NCBI RefSeq assembly: GCF_025370785.1
Contig: NZ_JAMXFA010000003.1
Span: 62,001-126,000, forward strand
Direction of reading: 5' to 3'
Source: Laspinema olomoucense D3b
Lineage (GTDB): Bacteria; Cyanobacteriota; Cyanobacteriia; Cyanobacteriales; Laspinemataceae
Length of the DNA stretch: 64,000 bases
The notes beneath the pieces are model-generated. The model worked only from the letters and a program-made list of their open reading frames with translations, was not told the DNA's origin and ran no database searches. A program made the translations under genes and the position numbers. Below are positions 43,844 to 53,416 of the stretch, one piece after another; position 1 is the first letter of the stretch; every line of letters starts with the position of its first letter.

Positions 43844-46800
43844 ATGAACCGCATTTTGCTCCTAATCGAGGAACAAGGAACCCGTCACCTGCTCATCCAG
43901 CAGTTAGGGGAACATTACCAAGTTGTAACGGTAGAATCAAACTCGGTGGAGAGGGAGGCGGCTGAAGTCCACCGAGGCGGGAATCGCCTAGACTTGTGCA
44001 TTGGCGATCGCCTAGGGTTGGAGGCTTACCAGGGGTCTTGGGACTCGCACAACCCCGGCCAAGCTCCTGATTTTCCGTTGTTGCTGGTGATTCACCCCGG
44101 AGAGTGGGGCATTTTGCAATCCCACCGGGAAGGGGAAGACGGTGCAACCCGGGAGCAAACCCAGGGCATCACGAGATATGACGATGCGATCGCCGCACCG
44201 ATCCAGCCCGAGGAACTCTTCTGGAGAGTCGAAAAACTCCTGAACACCAGAGTCGGAGTGAGCCATCCAGAACCCTGCACCACCCTGGATGCCCCTCCCC
44301 CCGAGCTAGGGGAATCCCTGATCGCCAGCAGTCCCCATTTACAACGACACCTGCAACAACACGATCAACTCTTCCGCGCCTTTGTGGAAGAAATCCGTGA
44401 CTACGCGATTTTTCTGCTGGATTCAACTGGACGTATTGCCAGTTGGAATCGAGGCGCACAGAGACTGCTGGGATATTCCTCCGCTGAGATTATCGGCAAT
44501 CACTTCTCCTGTTTTTATCCCGAGGAAGATATTGCCACGGGCAAACCCCAGCAAGAACTACAACTGGTCGCCACCGCTGGACAGTGTGAAGATGAAGGAT
44601 GGCGCAGGCGACGGAATGGAACGCGGTTTTGGGCCAATATCACCCTCTCGGCATTGCAAGACGCTCAGGGACAATTAGTGGGATTTTCCGTAATTGCCCA
44701 TGATCTGAGCGATCGCAAAGCCGTAGAAATGGAACTCTGTTCCCTCAACCGCGCCCTCACCACCATCTGGGAATGCAATCAAGCAATGGTCCGTGCACAG
44801 GAAGAATCCGAACTACTGCACGAGATCTGCCGGAGCATTGTGGAAACTGGCGGCTATCGACTCGCTTGGGTTGCCTTGTCGCAAGCAGAAGAAGCAGCGC
44901 ACTCAAGACACCCACGACCCCTGCAACCTGCCGCCTTCGCCGGAGAGGCGCAGGAGTATTTACAACAAATCCAGGCATTCTGGAAACCGAACCCAGAATT
45001 TGCAGGCATCACCCGGACCTGCATTCAGACAGGTAAATGTTGCTTAGTGCAAAATATCCAAATCGAACCCAGTTTTGGCCCCTGGCGAGAATTGGCCCTC
45101 CACCACGGATTACACTCCACCATTGCCCTCCCTCTGATTAGCAAAGACAAAACCTTTGGTTCCCTGCGGATTTATTCAGGAACCGCCAATGCCTTTGATA
45201 TTGCCGAAGTGGAACTCTTAGGAGAACTCGCCAATGACCTCGCCTACGGCATCGTCGCCCTGCGCGATCGCGCCGAACGCCAAAGAGCCGAATCCGCCCT
45301 CGCCAAAAGCGAGGAGCGTTACCGTCGGTTAGTTGAACTCTCCCCAGAAGCGATTATCGTCCACAGTGGCGGGAAAATCGACTTTATTAACACCGCCGGA
45401 GCCAAACTCCTCGGTGCCACCACCCCCGAAGCCTTAGTGGGGTTACCCGTCTTGGATTTCGTGCATCCAGACAAACGGGCCCTGGTGGAGGAAGGAATTA
45501 AGCAGATTTTAACCGAACACCATGCTGTTCCCTTTATCGAACAACAGTTTGTGCGCCTCGATGGGACCATCGTGCCGGTGGAGTTAGCCGCCACCCCCAT
45601 AGGCGAAAAAAATGGCATCTTAAACCTGCTCACCGTGGCTCGGGATTTGAGTGATCGCAAGCGGATCGAGGCCGCCTTACGCGCCAGTGAGGAACTCCAC
45701 CGGATCACCCTGACCAATATCTCCGAAGCAGTGTTTATCACCGATCGCAATGGGGCGCTGACCTATATCAGTCCCGCAGTGCGCTTCATCTGTGACTATT
45801 CCGTAGAAGAAGCCCAACAATGGGGCCACATTAGCCATCTACTCGGCGATCACCTCTTTGAAGAAGACGAACTCGGAAGACTGGGGGAAATTCACAACCT
45901 AGAACGGACCATCGTGGATAAAAGGGGTAACTCCAGGACCTTACTGGTGAGCGTCAAACAAGTGGAGATCGAAGGAGGAACCCTGCTTTATACCTGCCGG
46001 GATATCACCGAACGCAAACAAGCCGAAGAGGCACTGCGCGAGAGTGAACATCGATTCCGCACCATCTTCGAGGGGGCGGCGATCGGCATGAAAATCACCG
46101 ATTTAGAAGGACGATTTCTGCAAACCAACCCCGCACTCCAGGGGATGCTGGGCTATACTCACGCTCAGTTATGCGACTTCAGCTTTGATTCGATTACTTA
46201 TGCCGAGGACCTGCCTATTAGCCGACAACTGTTTCACGAACTGGTCGCCGGTGAGCGCGATCGCTACCAACTGGAAAAACGCTACATCCATGCTCAAGGT
46301 CACTGCGTCTGGGTCCGGCTGAGTGTCTCTTCGATTCGAGATACCCAAAACTGCTGGCAATTTGCGATCGGCTTAGTCGAGGATATTACCGAGCGCAAAC
46401 AAGCGGAAGAAGAACTCCGCCTCTACCGCAACCACCTCGAAGAATTGGTGGCCGATCGCACTGCCGAACTCCAGCGGATCAACGAACGCTTAAGAACCGA
46501 AATCTCCCGCCGAGAACAAGCCCAGCAAGCCTTAATCCGCGTCACCCAGGCCGTCGAAAGTACCAGTGATGCGGTCCTAACTATCGATATTACCGGGCAG
46601 GCTATCTATCATAACCGCGCCTTTTTAGATCTATTTGAATGCACCGTCGAAGAACTCAACCAGGCCGGTGGACTACCTTCATTATTTGCAGATTCCACCT
46701 TGGGTCAAGAAGTTTTTAATCAGATTCACCAGGGGAATAGTTGGAGTTCGGAAGTGCTGATGCGTGGACGAACTCATCGGTCTTTTGTCTTATCCCTCGG

Positions 46801-49012
46801 GGGCGATCACACTCTAATCAATACCTTTTCAATCTGGTTGCGGGCCGATGCAGTGACCGACGAACACAATCAACGAGTCGGGTCCATCTGTGTCTTAACC
46901 GATATTACGGACCGTAAACAGACTGAGGCCGCCTTGCGAGAAAGTGAAGATCAATTGCGAACCTTAATTAATGCTATGCCCGATGCGATCTGTTTTAAAG
47001 ACGGTCGCGGGGCTTGGCTGGAAGCTAACCAAGCGATGTTGAAACTGTTTGAACTCAAAGACTTGAATTATCAAGGGAAAACAGATGCCGAGATTGCCGC
47101 GTTCAACTTGTTTTATCGCGATGCTTTTTTGGAGTGCGATCGCTCCGATGAGGAAGCCTGGAAATATGGGATTCTCTCCCATAAAGAAGAAGTGATTCCT
47201 ACTCCTGATGGCAGTCAAGTTATTTTAGATACCCTGAAAGTGCCACTGTTTCACAGCGATGGCAGTCGCAAAGGGTTAGTCGTCATTGGTCGGGATGTCA
47301 CGGAACGCAAACAGGTAGAAGAGGAACGTCTCCGTCTGGCTTCCATTGTGGAGTCTTCCGATGATGCCATTATTGGCAAGACCTTAGATGGGGTAATTTT
47401 AAGCTGGAATACGGGCGCGCAGAGAATTTATGGCTATACTGCCGAGGAAGTGAAGGGGCGATCAATTTCAATTTTGATTTTGCCCGATCGCCAAGAGAGC
47501 GAGTTACGCCTCTTGGAAGGAATTCGCCAAGGATCGAGCATTGATCATTATGAAACGGTACATTTAAAGAAAGAGGGTTCGCCCATCTATGTGTCCCTGA
47601 CGATTTCTCCGATTAAAGATGCCGCAGGTCGGATTACCGGGGTTTCCACCATCGCCCGGGATGTGACGGACCTCAAGCGGGTCGAAGATTCCCTAGAACG
47701 TCTGCGCCATCAAAATGAGTTGATTTTAAATTCCGCAGGCGAAGGCATCTGCGGCATGGATATTCGAGGCAATACGACCTTTATCAATCCCGCTGCCACG
47801 AAGATGTTGGGATATTTGATGGGGGAATTGTTGGGCGCTCCCTTGACGATGATTTTGGGATCAAACTTTCTTCCCCAGGAGGTGGCTGATCCTAGGGATG
47901 CCACGGCAGAAGGTTTAGCACCCCCGCTTTATGCGGCGATTTCCGATGGGTCAGTCCATCATGGTACAGCGGTGTTTTGGCGCAAGGATGGCACCAGTTT
48001 TCCCGTGGAATATATCACGACCCCAATTCAAGAACAAAATGAAATCAAAGGGGCGGTCCTCACCTTCAAGGATATTACGGAACGTCAGGGGGTGGAACGG
48101 ATGAAGGATGAATTCATTTCCGTGGTGAGTCATGAACTGCGAACCCCCTTAACTTCGATTCGCGGGTCTTTGGGTCTGCTGGCGAATGGACTGCTGGAGT
48201 CCTATCCGGAAAAGGCGGAGCGAATGTTACAAATTGCGGTGTCGAATACCGATCGCTTGGTACGCTTGATTAATGACATTCTGGATTTAGAGCGCATCCA
48301 GTCGGGTAAAGTGACGATGGTTGAGCAGTTTTGCAATGCGGCTGATTTGACCATTCAGGCAGCGGATGCCATGCGCACAATGGCGGATAAGGCTGGGGTC
48401 ACTATCTGCGTTAACCCGATTCCGGTCCAACTGTGGGCAGATCCCGATCGCATTTTTCAGGTCTTGACTAATTTACTCAGTAATGCGCTCAAGTTCTCGC
48501 CCGAAGGGGGTAAGGTCTGGTTATCGGCTTCTCTCACTTCGGCAGGGTCTCCCGATTTCCTAGATTCTCAGACTCCGGAAGTGCTGTTTCAGATTAAAGA
48601 TCAGGGACGGGGGATTCCTGGGGATAAACTAGAGACAATTTTTGAACGCTTCCAACAAGTGGATGCCTCGGATTCTCGCAAGAAGGGAGGGACGGGCTTG
48701 GGGTTAGCGATTTGTCGCAGTATTGTCGAACATCACGGTGGGCAAATTTGGGTGGAAAGTGTCGTGGGTGAGGGCAGTTCGTTCTATTTCACCTTGCCGG
48801 TGGAACGGCCAAATTCTGACTCAGGGGAGGAAAATTCCGATTTTACGGGGGCCGCTACCCAGGACCTAGGGATTGCGGTAGAATCAGGCGATCGCTGGCA
48901 AGAACCGTTGACTCCGGAACCTCCGGGACCCGCCCACTCAGCCCCCCGGGTGAATTCGGCTACCCCGTCGCCGATTGTTGAGGTGAGCGCACCGTTGAAA
49001 CCGCGATCGTGA
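43844..49012 (+). CDS. Multi-PAS/GAF histidine kinase with degenerate receiver-like N-terminus
   Basis: 1722 residues. The first about 145 have receiver topology (MNRILLLIEEQGTRHLLIQQ, then FPLLLVIHPGE) but lack the aspartate cluster and acceptor, so this looks like a pseudo-receiver. Next come a PAS domain (about 180-305), a GAF domain (about 310-485), seven more PAS/PAC repeats to about 1415, each ending in a D-I-T-E-R/DRK-type linker, then HisKA with His1430 in VVSHELRTPL, and an HATPase with DQGRGIPGDKLE and GGTGLGLAICRSI. A proline-rich tail ends the protein. No membrane segments. Several cysteines occur in the GAF but no bilin-type motif was recognised. It is followed about 400 bp downstream by a stand-alone response regulator, a likely partner. 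Confidence 0.92.
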   Translation: MNRILLLIEEQGTRHLLIQQLGEHYQVVTVESNSVEREAAEVHRGGNRLDLCIGDRLGLEAYQGSWDSHNPGQAPDFPLLLVIHPGEWGILQSHREGEDGATREQTQGITRYDDAIAAPIQPEELFWRVEKLLNTRVGVSHPEPCTTLDAPPPELGESLIASSPHLQRHLQQHDQLFRAFVEEIRDYAIFLLDSTGRIASWNRGAQRLLGYSSAEIIGNHFSCFYPEEDIATGKPQQELQLVATAGQCEDEGWRRRRNGTRFWANITLSALQDAQGQLVGFSVIAHDLSDRKAVEMELCSLNRALTTIWECNQAMVRAQEESELLHEICRSIVETGGYRLAWVALSQAEEAAHSRHPRPLQPAAFAGEAQEYLQQIQAFWKPNPEFAGITRTCIQTGKCCLVQNIQIEPSFGPWRELALHHGLHSTIALPLISKDKTFGSLRIYSGTANAFDIAEVELLGELANDLAYGIVALRDRAERQRAESALAKSEERYRRLVELSPEAIIVHSGGKIDFINTAGAKLLGATTPEALVGLPVLDFVHPDKRALVEEGIKQILTEHHAVPFIEQQFVRLDGTIVPVELAATPIGEKNGILNLLTVARDLSDRKRIEAALRASEELHRITLTNISEAVFITDRNGALTYISPAVRFICDYSVEEAQQWGHISHLLGDHLFEEDELGRLGEIHNLERTIVDKRGNSRTLLVSVKQVEIEGGTLLYTCRDITERKQAEEALRESEHRFRTIFEGAAIGMKITDLEGRFLQTNPALQGMLGYTHAQLCDFSFDSITYAEDLPISRQLFHELVAGERDRYQLEKRYIHAQGHCVWVRLSVSSIRDTQNCWQFAIGLVEDITERKQAEEELRLYRNHLEELVADRTAELQRINERLRTEISRREQAQQALIRVTQAVESTSDAVLTIDITGQAIYHNRAFLDLFECTVEELNQAGGLPSLFADSTLGQEVFNQIHQGNSWSSEVLMRGRTHRSFVLSLGGDHTLINTFSIWLRADAVTDEHNQRVGSICVLTDITDRKQTEAALRESEDQLRTLINAMPDAICFKDGRGAWLEANQAMLKLFELKDLNYQGKTDAEIAAFNLFYRDAFLECDRSDEEAWKYGILSHKEEVIPTPDGSQVILDTLKVPLFHSDGSRKGLVVIGRDVTERKQVEEERLRLASIVESSDDAIIGKTLDGVILSWNTGAQRIYGYTAEEVKGRSISILILPDRQESELRLLEGIRQGSSIDHYETVHLKKEGSPIYVSLTISPIKDAAGRITGVSTIARDVTDLKRVEDSLERLRHQNELILNSAGEGICGMDIRGNTTFINPAATKMLGYLMGELLGAPLTMILGSNFLPQEVADPRDATAEGLAPPLYAAISDGSVHHGTAVFWRKDGTSFPVEYITTPIQEQNEIKGAVLTFKDITERQGVERMKDEFISVVSHELRTPLTSIRGSLGLLANGLLESYPEKAERMLQIAVSNTDRLVRLINDILDLERIQSGKVTMVEQFCNAADLTIQAADAMRTMADKAGVTICVNPIPVQLWADPDRIFQVLTNLLSNALKFSPEGGKVWLSASLTSAGSPDFLDSQTPEVLFQIKDQGRGIPGDKLETIFERFQQVDASDSRKKGGTGLGLAICRSIVEHHGGQIWVESVVGEGSSFYFTLPVERPNSDSGEENSDFTGAATQDLGIAVESGDRWQEPLTPEPPGPAHSAPRVNSATPSPIVEVSAPLKPRS

Positions 49013-49415
49013 TTCTCCCCCATCGTTTACCTCCCTCCCTCTGGGTGGGATAGGTAGCAGCTTGGCGGGTTTGGGGGACCCCTGAAGATCCAGAAGTTGC
49101 CCGGTTGGTGACCTCTTGCCCGTTAAAATAAAGAAGCTGTTTCTAGCATTGAGGCCAAGGAGCGATCCCCACTTCAGTGATTCCAAATGGAACCCTGTGC
49201 GAAGGAGTGATCCTCTTTTGCTCTCGTCCTGGCACAATCGGGTACATTTTCCCTCTATCTTCTGGCGATTCGGATCAATCCTGTCATGGTGTCCATGCAT
49301 TGTCCCGGTTTTCTCCAACCACTGGAGAAACCGATCTCGGGGAGATGCCTCCCCTGTATCGTTTTTCGTCCCGGTTCGTCCGAATCAGGGCGTCCATTTT
49401 TTTCAGGAGGTCTGC
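49013..49415. other. Spacer between the kinase and its response regulator
   Basis: About 400 bp; the frame upstream of the regulator is open but low in protein-like features. An imperfect hairpin, GGTTTTCTCCA/TGGAGAAACC (49307-49332), may end the kinase transcript or lie in the regulator leader. Confidence 0.5.
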
Positions 49416-49796
49416 GTGAGCTTTAAACGAATTTTGGTTATTGATGATGAAGATGATATCCGGGAAGTGGCTCAACTGAGCCTGGAAATGGTTGGAGGTT
49501 GGGAAGTTCTCACCGCCAGTTCCGGTAATGAGGGTCTCCAGGTGGCTGAAGCAAAACAGCCGGATGCAATTCTCCTGGATGTGATGATGCCGGATATGGA
49601 TGGCCCTGCTACTTTTAAAAAGCTCCAGGCTAATCCCTCAACTCAACAAATTCCGGTAATTTTGCTCACCGCCAAAGTGCTTTATGCCGATCAACGCCGC
49701 TTTTCTGAACTGGGGGTCAACTCGGTGATTGCCAAGCCTTTTGAACCCATGAATCTAGCTGCTCAGGTGGCTTCGGCTCTTGGTTGGGAGTCCTAA
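49416..49796 (+). CDS. Single-domain response regulator (CheY-like)
   Basis: 126 residues from a GTG start with CAGGAGG seven bases upstream; the frame is open 100 codons further upstream but that part has no domain. The receiver has the acidic pocket in LVIDDEDD, the phospho-acceptor Asp55 in AILLDVMMPDMDG, and the lysine in VIAKPFEPMNL. There is no output domain, so it acts by protein contact, as CheY or Rcp1-type regulators do. It follows the multi-PAS kinase on the same strand, so that kinase is the obvious candidate phosphodonor. Confidence 0.93.
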   Translation: MSFKRILVIDDEDDIREVAQLSLEMVGGWEVLTASSGNEGLQVAEAKQPDAILLDVMMPDMDGPATFKKLQANPSTQQIPVILLTAKVLYADQRRFSELGVNSVIAKPFEPMNLAAQVASALGWES

Positions 49797-49931
49797 TCTC
49801 CCCTATCCCTCCTTGATTCACAACTTCTTTATGATTATTTTTTAAAATGTGTCCCGATTAGCGGTTCGCAAGCTCTTTTTTGCGTACAATCACCTTCATA
49901 AGTATAGATCCACATATCGCGGAGCGCCTTG

Positions 49932-50192
49932 ATGAAAATAGCAGAAACGATTGAAGAAGCTTTTACTTCTTATTTGGAAAAGCTGGGAATTGCTTGGTGG
50001 ATTGAAATCGTTACCGCAGAACCAACTTGTACTTACTACTTTGGTCCCTTTATGAGTGCCAAAGAAGCGGAGTGCTATAAAGGGGGCTACCTTGAGGATC
50101 TCGAAAGTGAAGGGGCTCAGGGGTTTGCTGTTTATATTCACCGCTGTCAGCCGACTGAACTCACCATCGCCAATGACCTGGAATTTGATTAA
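49932..50192 (+). CDS. DUF1816-type small cyanobacterial protein
   Basis: 86 residues starting at ATG 49932; GGAG lies about eight bases upstream. IAWWIEIVTAEPTCTYYFGP, then KEAECYKGGYLEDLESEGAQ and the ending PTELTIANDL, match the small cyanobacterial DUF1816 group, related in part to phycobilisome linker-associated CpcD-like folds. Function is not established. It is a monocistronic gene with a terminator 40 bp after its stop. Confidence 0.85.
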   Translation: MKIAETIEEAFTSYLEKLGIAWWIEIVTAEPTCTYYFGPFMSAKEAECYKGGYLEDLESEGAQGFAVYIHRCQPTELTIANDLEFD

Positions 50193-50230
50193 TTGGCCGT
50201 TTTAATCACCTTCAGCTCAAAGAGTTTTCA

Positions 50231-50272
50231 CCCCCAACCCCAGGCGAATAATCAGGGCAGGGGGAATTTTTT
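50231..50272 (+). terminator. Terminator after the DUF1816 gene
   Basis: CCCCC (50231-50235) pairs with GGGGG (50260-50264); the interior offers further G-C pairs, and AATTTTTT follows. Confidence 0.65.
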
Positions 50273-51100
50273 GTAACCTTCATTCCACCTATCGGAAAAT
50301 TAATTGTTTCCCCTGATATTGTTTACCCTGATACTGTCTCTCTTAACATACTTAGGAGCGCCCCTGTTGCCGGACGTTTTCGCCTCGGGTCAGCTTATTG
50401 TTTAATCGCCAAACTAGCTTGAAAAGATGTAAAAATCAAAAGGGATTGAGACCTGGAGACCTTCGGGAGTACGATAGCGATCGCCCGGATCCTGCTATTG
50501 CCCAAGATGGGGACAGTCCTTCTTTTAACCCTCAGTTCCTCGGTCCGGCGATCGCATTGTTTCTGCAACCCAAGTTTCGCCATTTCCCCGAAAACCCCAT
50601 CGTAGCCCTCCCATTTTTCCCTTTGATCCCCTTCCCCTGATTCCTCCCTATAAAACCGCCTCCCACCCTTTTTCTATAAGGACGAGAAGAAGACATATTA
50701 GGACCACCCCCACTGCAAAATTAAGCCTACCTTAGACCGCCTGATCAAGAAGGGTCAAGTGATCCCCGAAGCTCTGCTTTACCCGAACTTAACCCCCCCT
50801 CTCAAATTTTCCCGCTTAATTATGGGGACATTGAATCATCCTTTAGGTAGATTTAAAATCCCCTCTATTTATCAATATTTGGGAATCGACACAAGGGACA
50901 GTGGATGCGTATAAAAGACCGAGCGGGGATCCCTAATACAAACGGTTATCCTTCATTCTTAGGCCATACTCGGCGATCCCTCTTAGAGAGTTGCCGAGTT
51001 TCTCTGACCTCTAACGGCGAAAAAAGGGAAAAAAAGACCCGAACTCTCCCGGAAAATCCTCAGTTGAAAAAAAAATAAAAAAATATCGATTTTTCGGGTT

Positions 51101-51119
51101 ATCTTCACGCTATCTTCAC
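51101..51119 (+). promoter_or_regulatory. ATCTTCAC direct repeats, 11-bp spacing
   Basis: ATCTTCAC occurs at 51101-51108 and 51112-51119, one DNA turn apart, in the leader of the small membrane protein gene. This spacing is typical of OmpR/PhoB-type tandem binding sites. No regulator can be named. Confidence 0.4.
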
Positions 51120-51143
51120 ATTCTTGCTTTAACTTCAATCATA

Positions 51144-51159
51144 GAGCTGAATTCAGCTC
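51144..51159. promoter_or_regulatory. 16-bp perfect palindrome
   Basis: GAGCTGAATTCAGCTC lies 37 bases before the ATG of the small membrane protein. It may be an operator or a leader hairpin. Confidence 0.4.
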
Positions 51160-51196
51160 GGACTGTCCTAACAATAAGTTCCAGGAGTCCCTAGCC

Positions 51197-51418
51197 ATGC
51201 CTGCCGCCTACCTAACCCTCTTAACCATTTCTTTTGGATCCGTCTGGATTTACTTACGAGCTTCTGGTGATGTTCCGTTTGTACTAGCAGCTTTAACAGC
51301 GGTGGTCTGCTTTATTTGGGGGTTCGCTGTGGCACCTTGGCTAGTGCAGCTATTAATTATCGGACTCGTCCTCAGTTTAGATAAATTTTACCTCTCTAAA
51401 GCAGGCCGTCTGGGTTGA
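51197..51418 (+). CDS. Small membrane protein, hypothetical
   Basis: 73 residues, start supported by AGGAG upstream (CCAGGAGTCCCTAGCC). Most of the protein is hydrophobic, with two or three probable membrane helices (YLTLLTISFGSVWIYL; VPFVLAALTAVVCFIWGFAV; WLVQLLIIGLVLSL) and a short basic tail. I do not recognise a named family. The following zinc-ribbon gene is 119 bp away on the same strand and may share its transcript. Confidence 0.75.
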   Translation: MPAAYLTLLTISFGSVWIYLRASGDVPFVLAALTAVVCFIWGFAVAPWLVQLLIIGLVLSLDKFYLSKAGRLG

Positions 51419-51537
51419 AATTAACCCCAGCCAGCCTGGGACTTTCTTCCGTAGAATCACGGAGGATTTTAAAACAGCACATTTCTCTTTACAAGTTTCT
51501 ACTTACTCTTCTTCTATTCTCAAACAGGTTTAAAATC

Positions 51538-51759
51538 ATGAACAATTGCCCTTGCTGCTCTAGTGCTCTACTCCGCCACGCTCGTCAAAGTGGTGTTTAT
51601 TGGTTCTGTCCCCATTGCTGGCAAGAAATGCCTGATCTGGCGGCAATGGTGGTACAACCTCGTCAGCGCGTACAGCAGCTAGAACGTTTAATTGATCTTT
51701 CGACGATTTCCTCTCGCTCATCGAGACAATCCCAACGTGAGGTTCGCAGCATTGCTTAA
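51538..51759 (+). CDS. Small zinc-ribbon protein
   Basis: 73 residues from ATG 51538, where the protein-like region begins; the frame is open upstream but that part looks like leader. Two cysteine pairs, CPCC at the start and CPHC 20 residues on, form a typical zinc ribbon, with VYWFCPHCWQEMPDL around the second pair. The C-terminal half is a serine- and arginine-rich helix. Such small ribbons bind nucleic acid or protein; function here unknown. An inverted repeat shortly after the stop could end transcription. Confidence 0.72.
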   Translation: MNNCPCCSSALLRHARQSGVYWFCPHCWQEMPDLAAMVVQPRQRVQQLERLIDLSTISSRSSRQSQREVRSIA

Positions 51760-51815
51760 GGCAACCGATACACTATTAATGATTTACCTGGGTTAGAAAA
51801 AATTTATGCTGTGGA

Positions 51816-51850
51816 GAGACACGCCGTATCAGATATTGCGAGCGTGTCTC
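51816..51850. terminator. Inverted repeat between convergent genes
   Basis: GAGACACGC (51816-51824) and GCGTGTCTC (51842-51850) pair perfectly over nine bases with a 17-base loop. It lies between the zinc-ribbon gene and the convergent epimerase gene, so it may end both transcripts. Confidence 0.45.
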
Positions 51851-51906
51851 CTGCATTCTGTATATATCTTCTGTAATGTTTCCCGGTAGGCGATCGCCCC
51901 GGGGCG

Positions 51907-52734
51907 TTATAGCATGGTTTCGGGATAGCGCAATTCAAACCCCGCCCGTTTTAGTTTCTGATTCGAGACCCGAGCATGATAGGGGCGCAGAGAAGGGAGG
52001 GATGGATCCCAGGTAATCGCCTCAACTCCATGTTGCTGGCAGAGGCGATCGAGCAGTTCGCGCATCGGCAGGGGAACATCATTCACCAGATTGTAAATAC
52101 CCTGGCAACGCTGACGACAGACAAAGATAATTGCTTCTACAATGTCCTCTAAATGAATCCAGTTACTCCATTCGTCCCCACTGCCCGGACGTGTCGTTCC
52201 CGCAAAGCGACTCAAAATTCTCACCAGTTCTCGATTGGGTCCATAAATTCCCCCCAACCGCAGAATACAGACATTCAGGCGATCGCTTTGAGCGGATAAC
52301 AATACCTGTTCCGCGCCATCGATAATTTGGCTATTCTCATTGACGGGTTTAACTGGAGTGGTTTCATCCACCCATGCTCCCTGTTGATCCCCATAAACCG
52401 AATAGCTACTGGTATAAATGAGCTGCTGGACTCGGGGTGCTTCCCTTAACACCGGCACCAAGGTGTTTGCCGTATCCAAATAGGTTTCTCGATAGAGGTT
52501 ACTCTGGTGAGCACCCACCGTTAAGAGAATGATATCTTGGTTTTGGACCAGGGATGCCAGTGCTTCCGAGTCATTCCCCTGGAGCACTACCACCTGTTGC
52601 GCCACCTGTTCCAGTTCCTCTATGCGATCGCGCCGAGTTGTTGTAGCGGTTATACTATGTCCAAACTCCCGCCATCGGCGTGCTACTGCTGTCCCCACAT
52701 AACCACAGCCGATAATTCCAATATTTAATCCCAT
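51907..52734 (-). CDS. NAD-dependent epimerase/dehydratase (SDR, YeeZ-like)
   Basis: 275 residues of an extended SDR. The nucleotide motif GIIGCGYVGTAVARRW is at the N-terminus; the active-site tyrosine is in YTSSYSVYGDQQG; and LRLGGIYGPNREL and WIHLEDIVEAIIFV follow in the normal order. The lysine of the usual YxxxK pair is not evident, as in the YeeZ subgroup. The substrate is likely a nucleotide sugar or similar, but not identifiable. It is transcribed alone. Confidence 0.88.
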   Translation of the reverse strand: MGLNIGIIGCGYVGTAVARRWREFGHSITATTTRRDRIEELEQVAQQVVVLQGNDSEALASLVQNQDIILLTVGAHQSNLYRETYLDTANTLVPVLREAPRVQQLIYTSSYSVYGDQQGAWVDETTPVKPVNENSQIIDGAEQVLLSAQSDRLNVCILRLGGIYGPNRELVRILSRFAGTTRPGSGDEWSNWIHLEDIVEAIIFVCRQRCQGIYNLVNDVPLPMRELLDRLCQQHGVEAITWDPSLPSLRPYHARVSNQKLKRAGFELRYPETML

Positions 52735-52956
52735 CGGTACTCCTGCTAATCTGGCCTTAATATTCTCCCTAATTTTGCTATCCTTTTAACGGTTTCACAT
52801 CAATCCTGGGTAACTCGAATCCCAGTATAAATACTTCATCCCCTGTGGGGTTCCCCGGAACGAATCCATCTCTTTCTTATCCCCCCCACCGGATATTAGT
52901 GCTCTAGCTATCATAGAGATATTGTAATTCTCGGTTCAACAGAGCCGTTTAAGTCT

Positions 52957-53274
52957 ATGACCGTTAAAAAACAGTTTGCCAGTTTTGAAGAAATGCTCAC
53001 CGCTTCAGAAGTACCTGTGCTGGTGGATTTTTACGCCGCTTGGTGCGGTCCCTGTCAAATGATGGGTCCCGTATTGGAGGAAGTAAATACTCGCTTAAAA
53101 AATCGGATTCAAGTCGTTAAAATTGATACGGAGAAATACCAGGATCTCGCAACCGAGCATCGAATCTACGCCTTGCCGACCTTAGTTCTATTTAAACAGG
53201 GAAAACCTGTTCAGCGATTTGAGGGCTTTGTGAGCGCAGAACACCTGATTCCCAAACTAGAATCCTTGCTGTAA
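52957..53274 (+). CDS. trxA: Thioredoxin
   Basis: 105 residues with the active site WCGPC (Cys30, Cys33) in VDFYAAWCGPCQMMGP, the cis-proline in YALPTLVLFK and the last strand KPVQRFEGFV. Transfers electrons from thioredoxin reductase to disulfides of Calvin-cycle and antioxidant proteins. Its sequence fits the m/x/y-type short bacterial form; the subtype cannot be fixed by eye. It is monocistronic with a short spacer before the next gene. Confidence 0.96.
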   Translation: MTVKKQFASFEEMLTASEVPVLVDFYAAWCGPCQMMGPVLEEVNTRLKNRIQVVKIDTEKYQDLATEHRIYALPTLVLFKQGKPVQRFEGFVSAEHLIPKLESLL

Positions 53275-53416
53275 GGGAATCTGGAGGCGGTCAATTTGAC
53301 AGGAATCTCCATCCTTTGTACGGGTGGTTTGGAACCCTGAGAGGGTGAGGGGGTAGCCACTGGAGGCGGGATGGGATATCCTAAGCGGGAGTACCGATAT
53401 ACTGAAGCCATGCCTG

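Larger units (their letters stand above)
50193..51196. other. Kilobase non-coding region
   Basis: About 1000 bp with a terminator at its left end, an AT-rich tract at 51060-51100, a pair of ATCTTCAC direct repeats and a 16-bp palindrome just before the next gene. The plus-strand frame at 50398-50640 is low-complexity with no ribosome site and is not believed. Confidence 0.5.

Noticed and set aside
49109-49119. Third copy of the GACCTCTTGC MITE end
   Set aside because: Only one end matches; no inverted partner lies within 100 bp.
50398-50640. 80-codon plus-strand frame
   Set aside because: Proline-rich, no ribosome site, no family resemblance.
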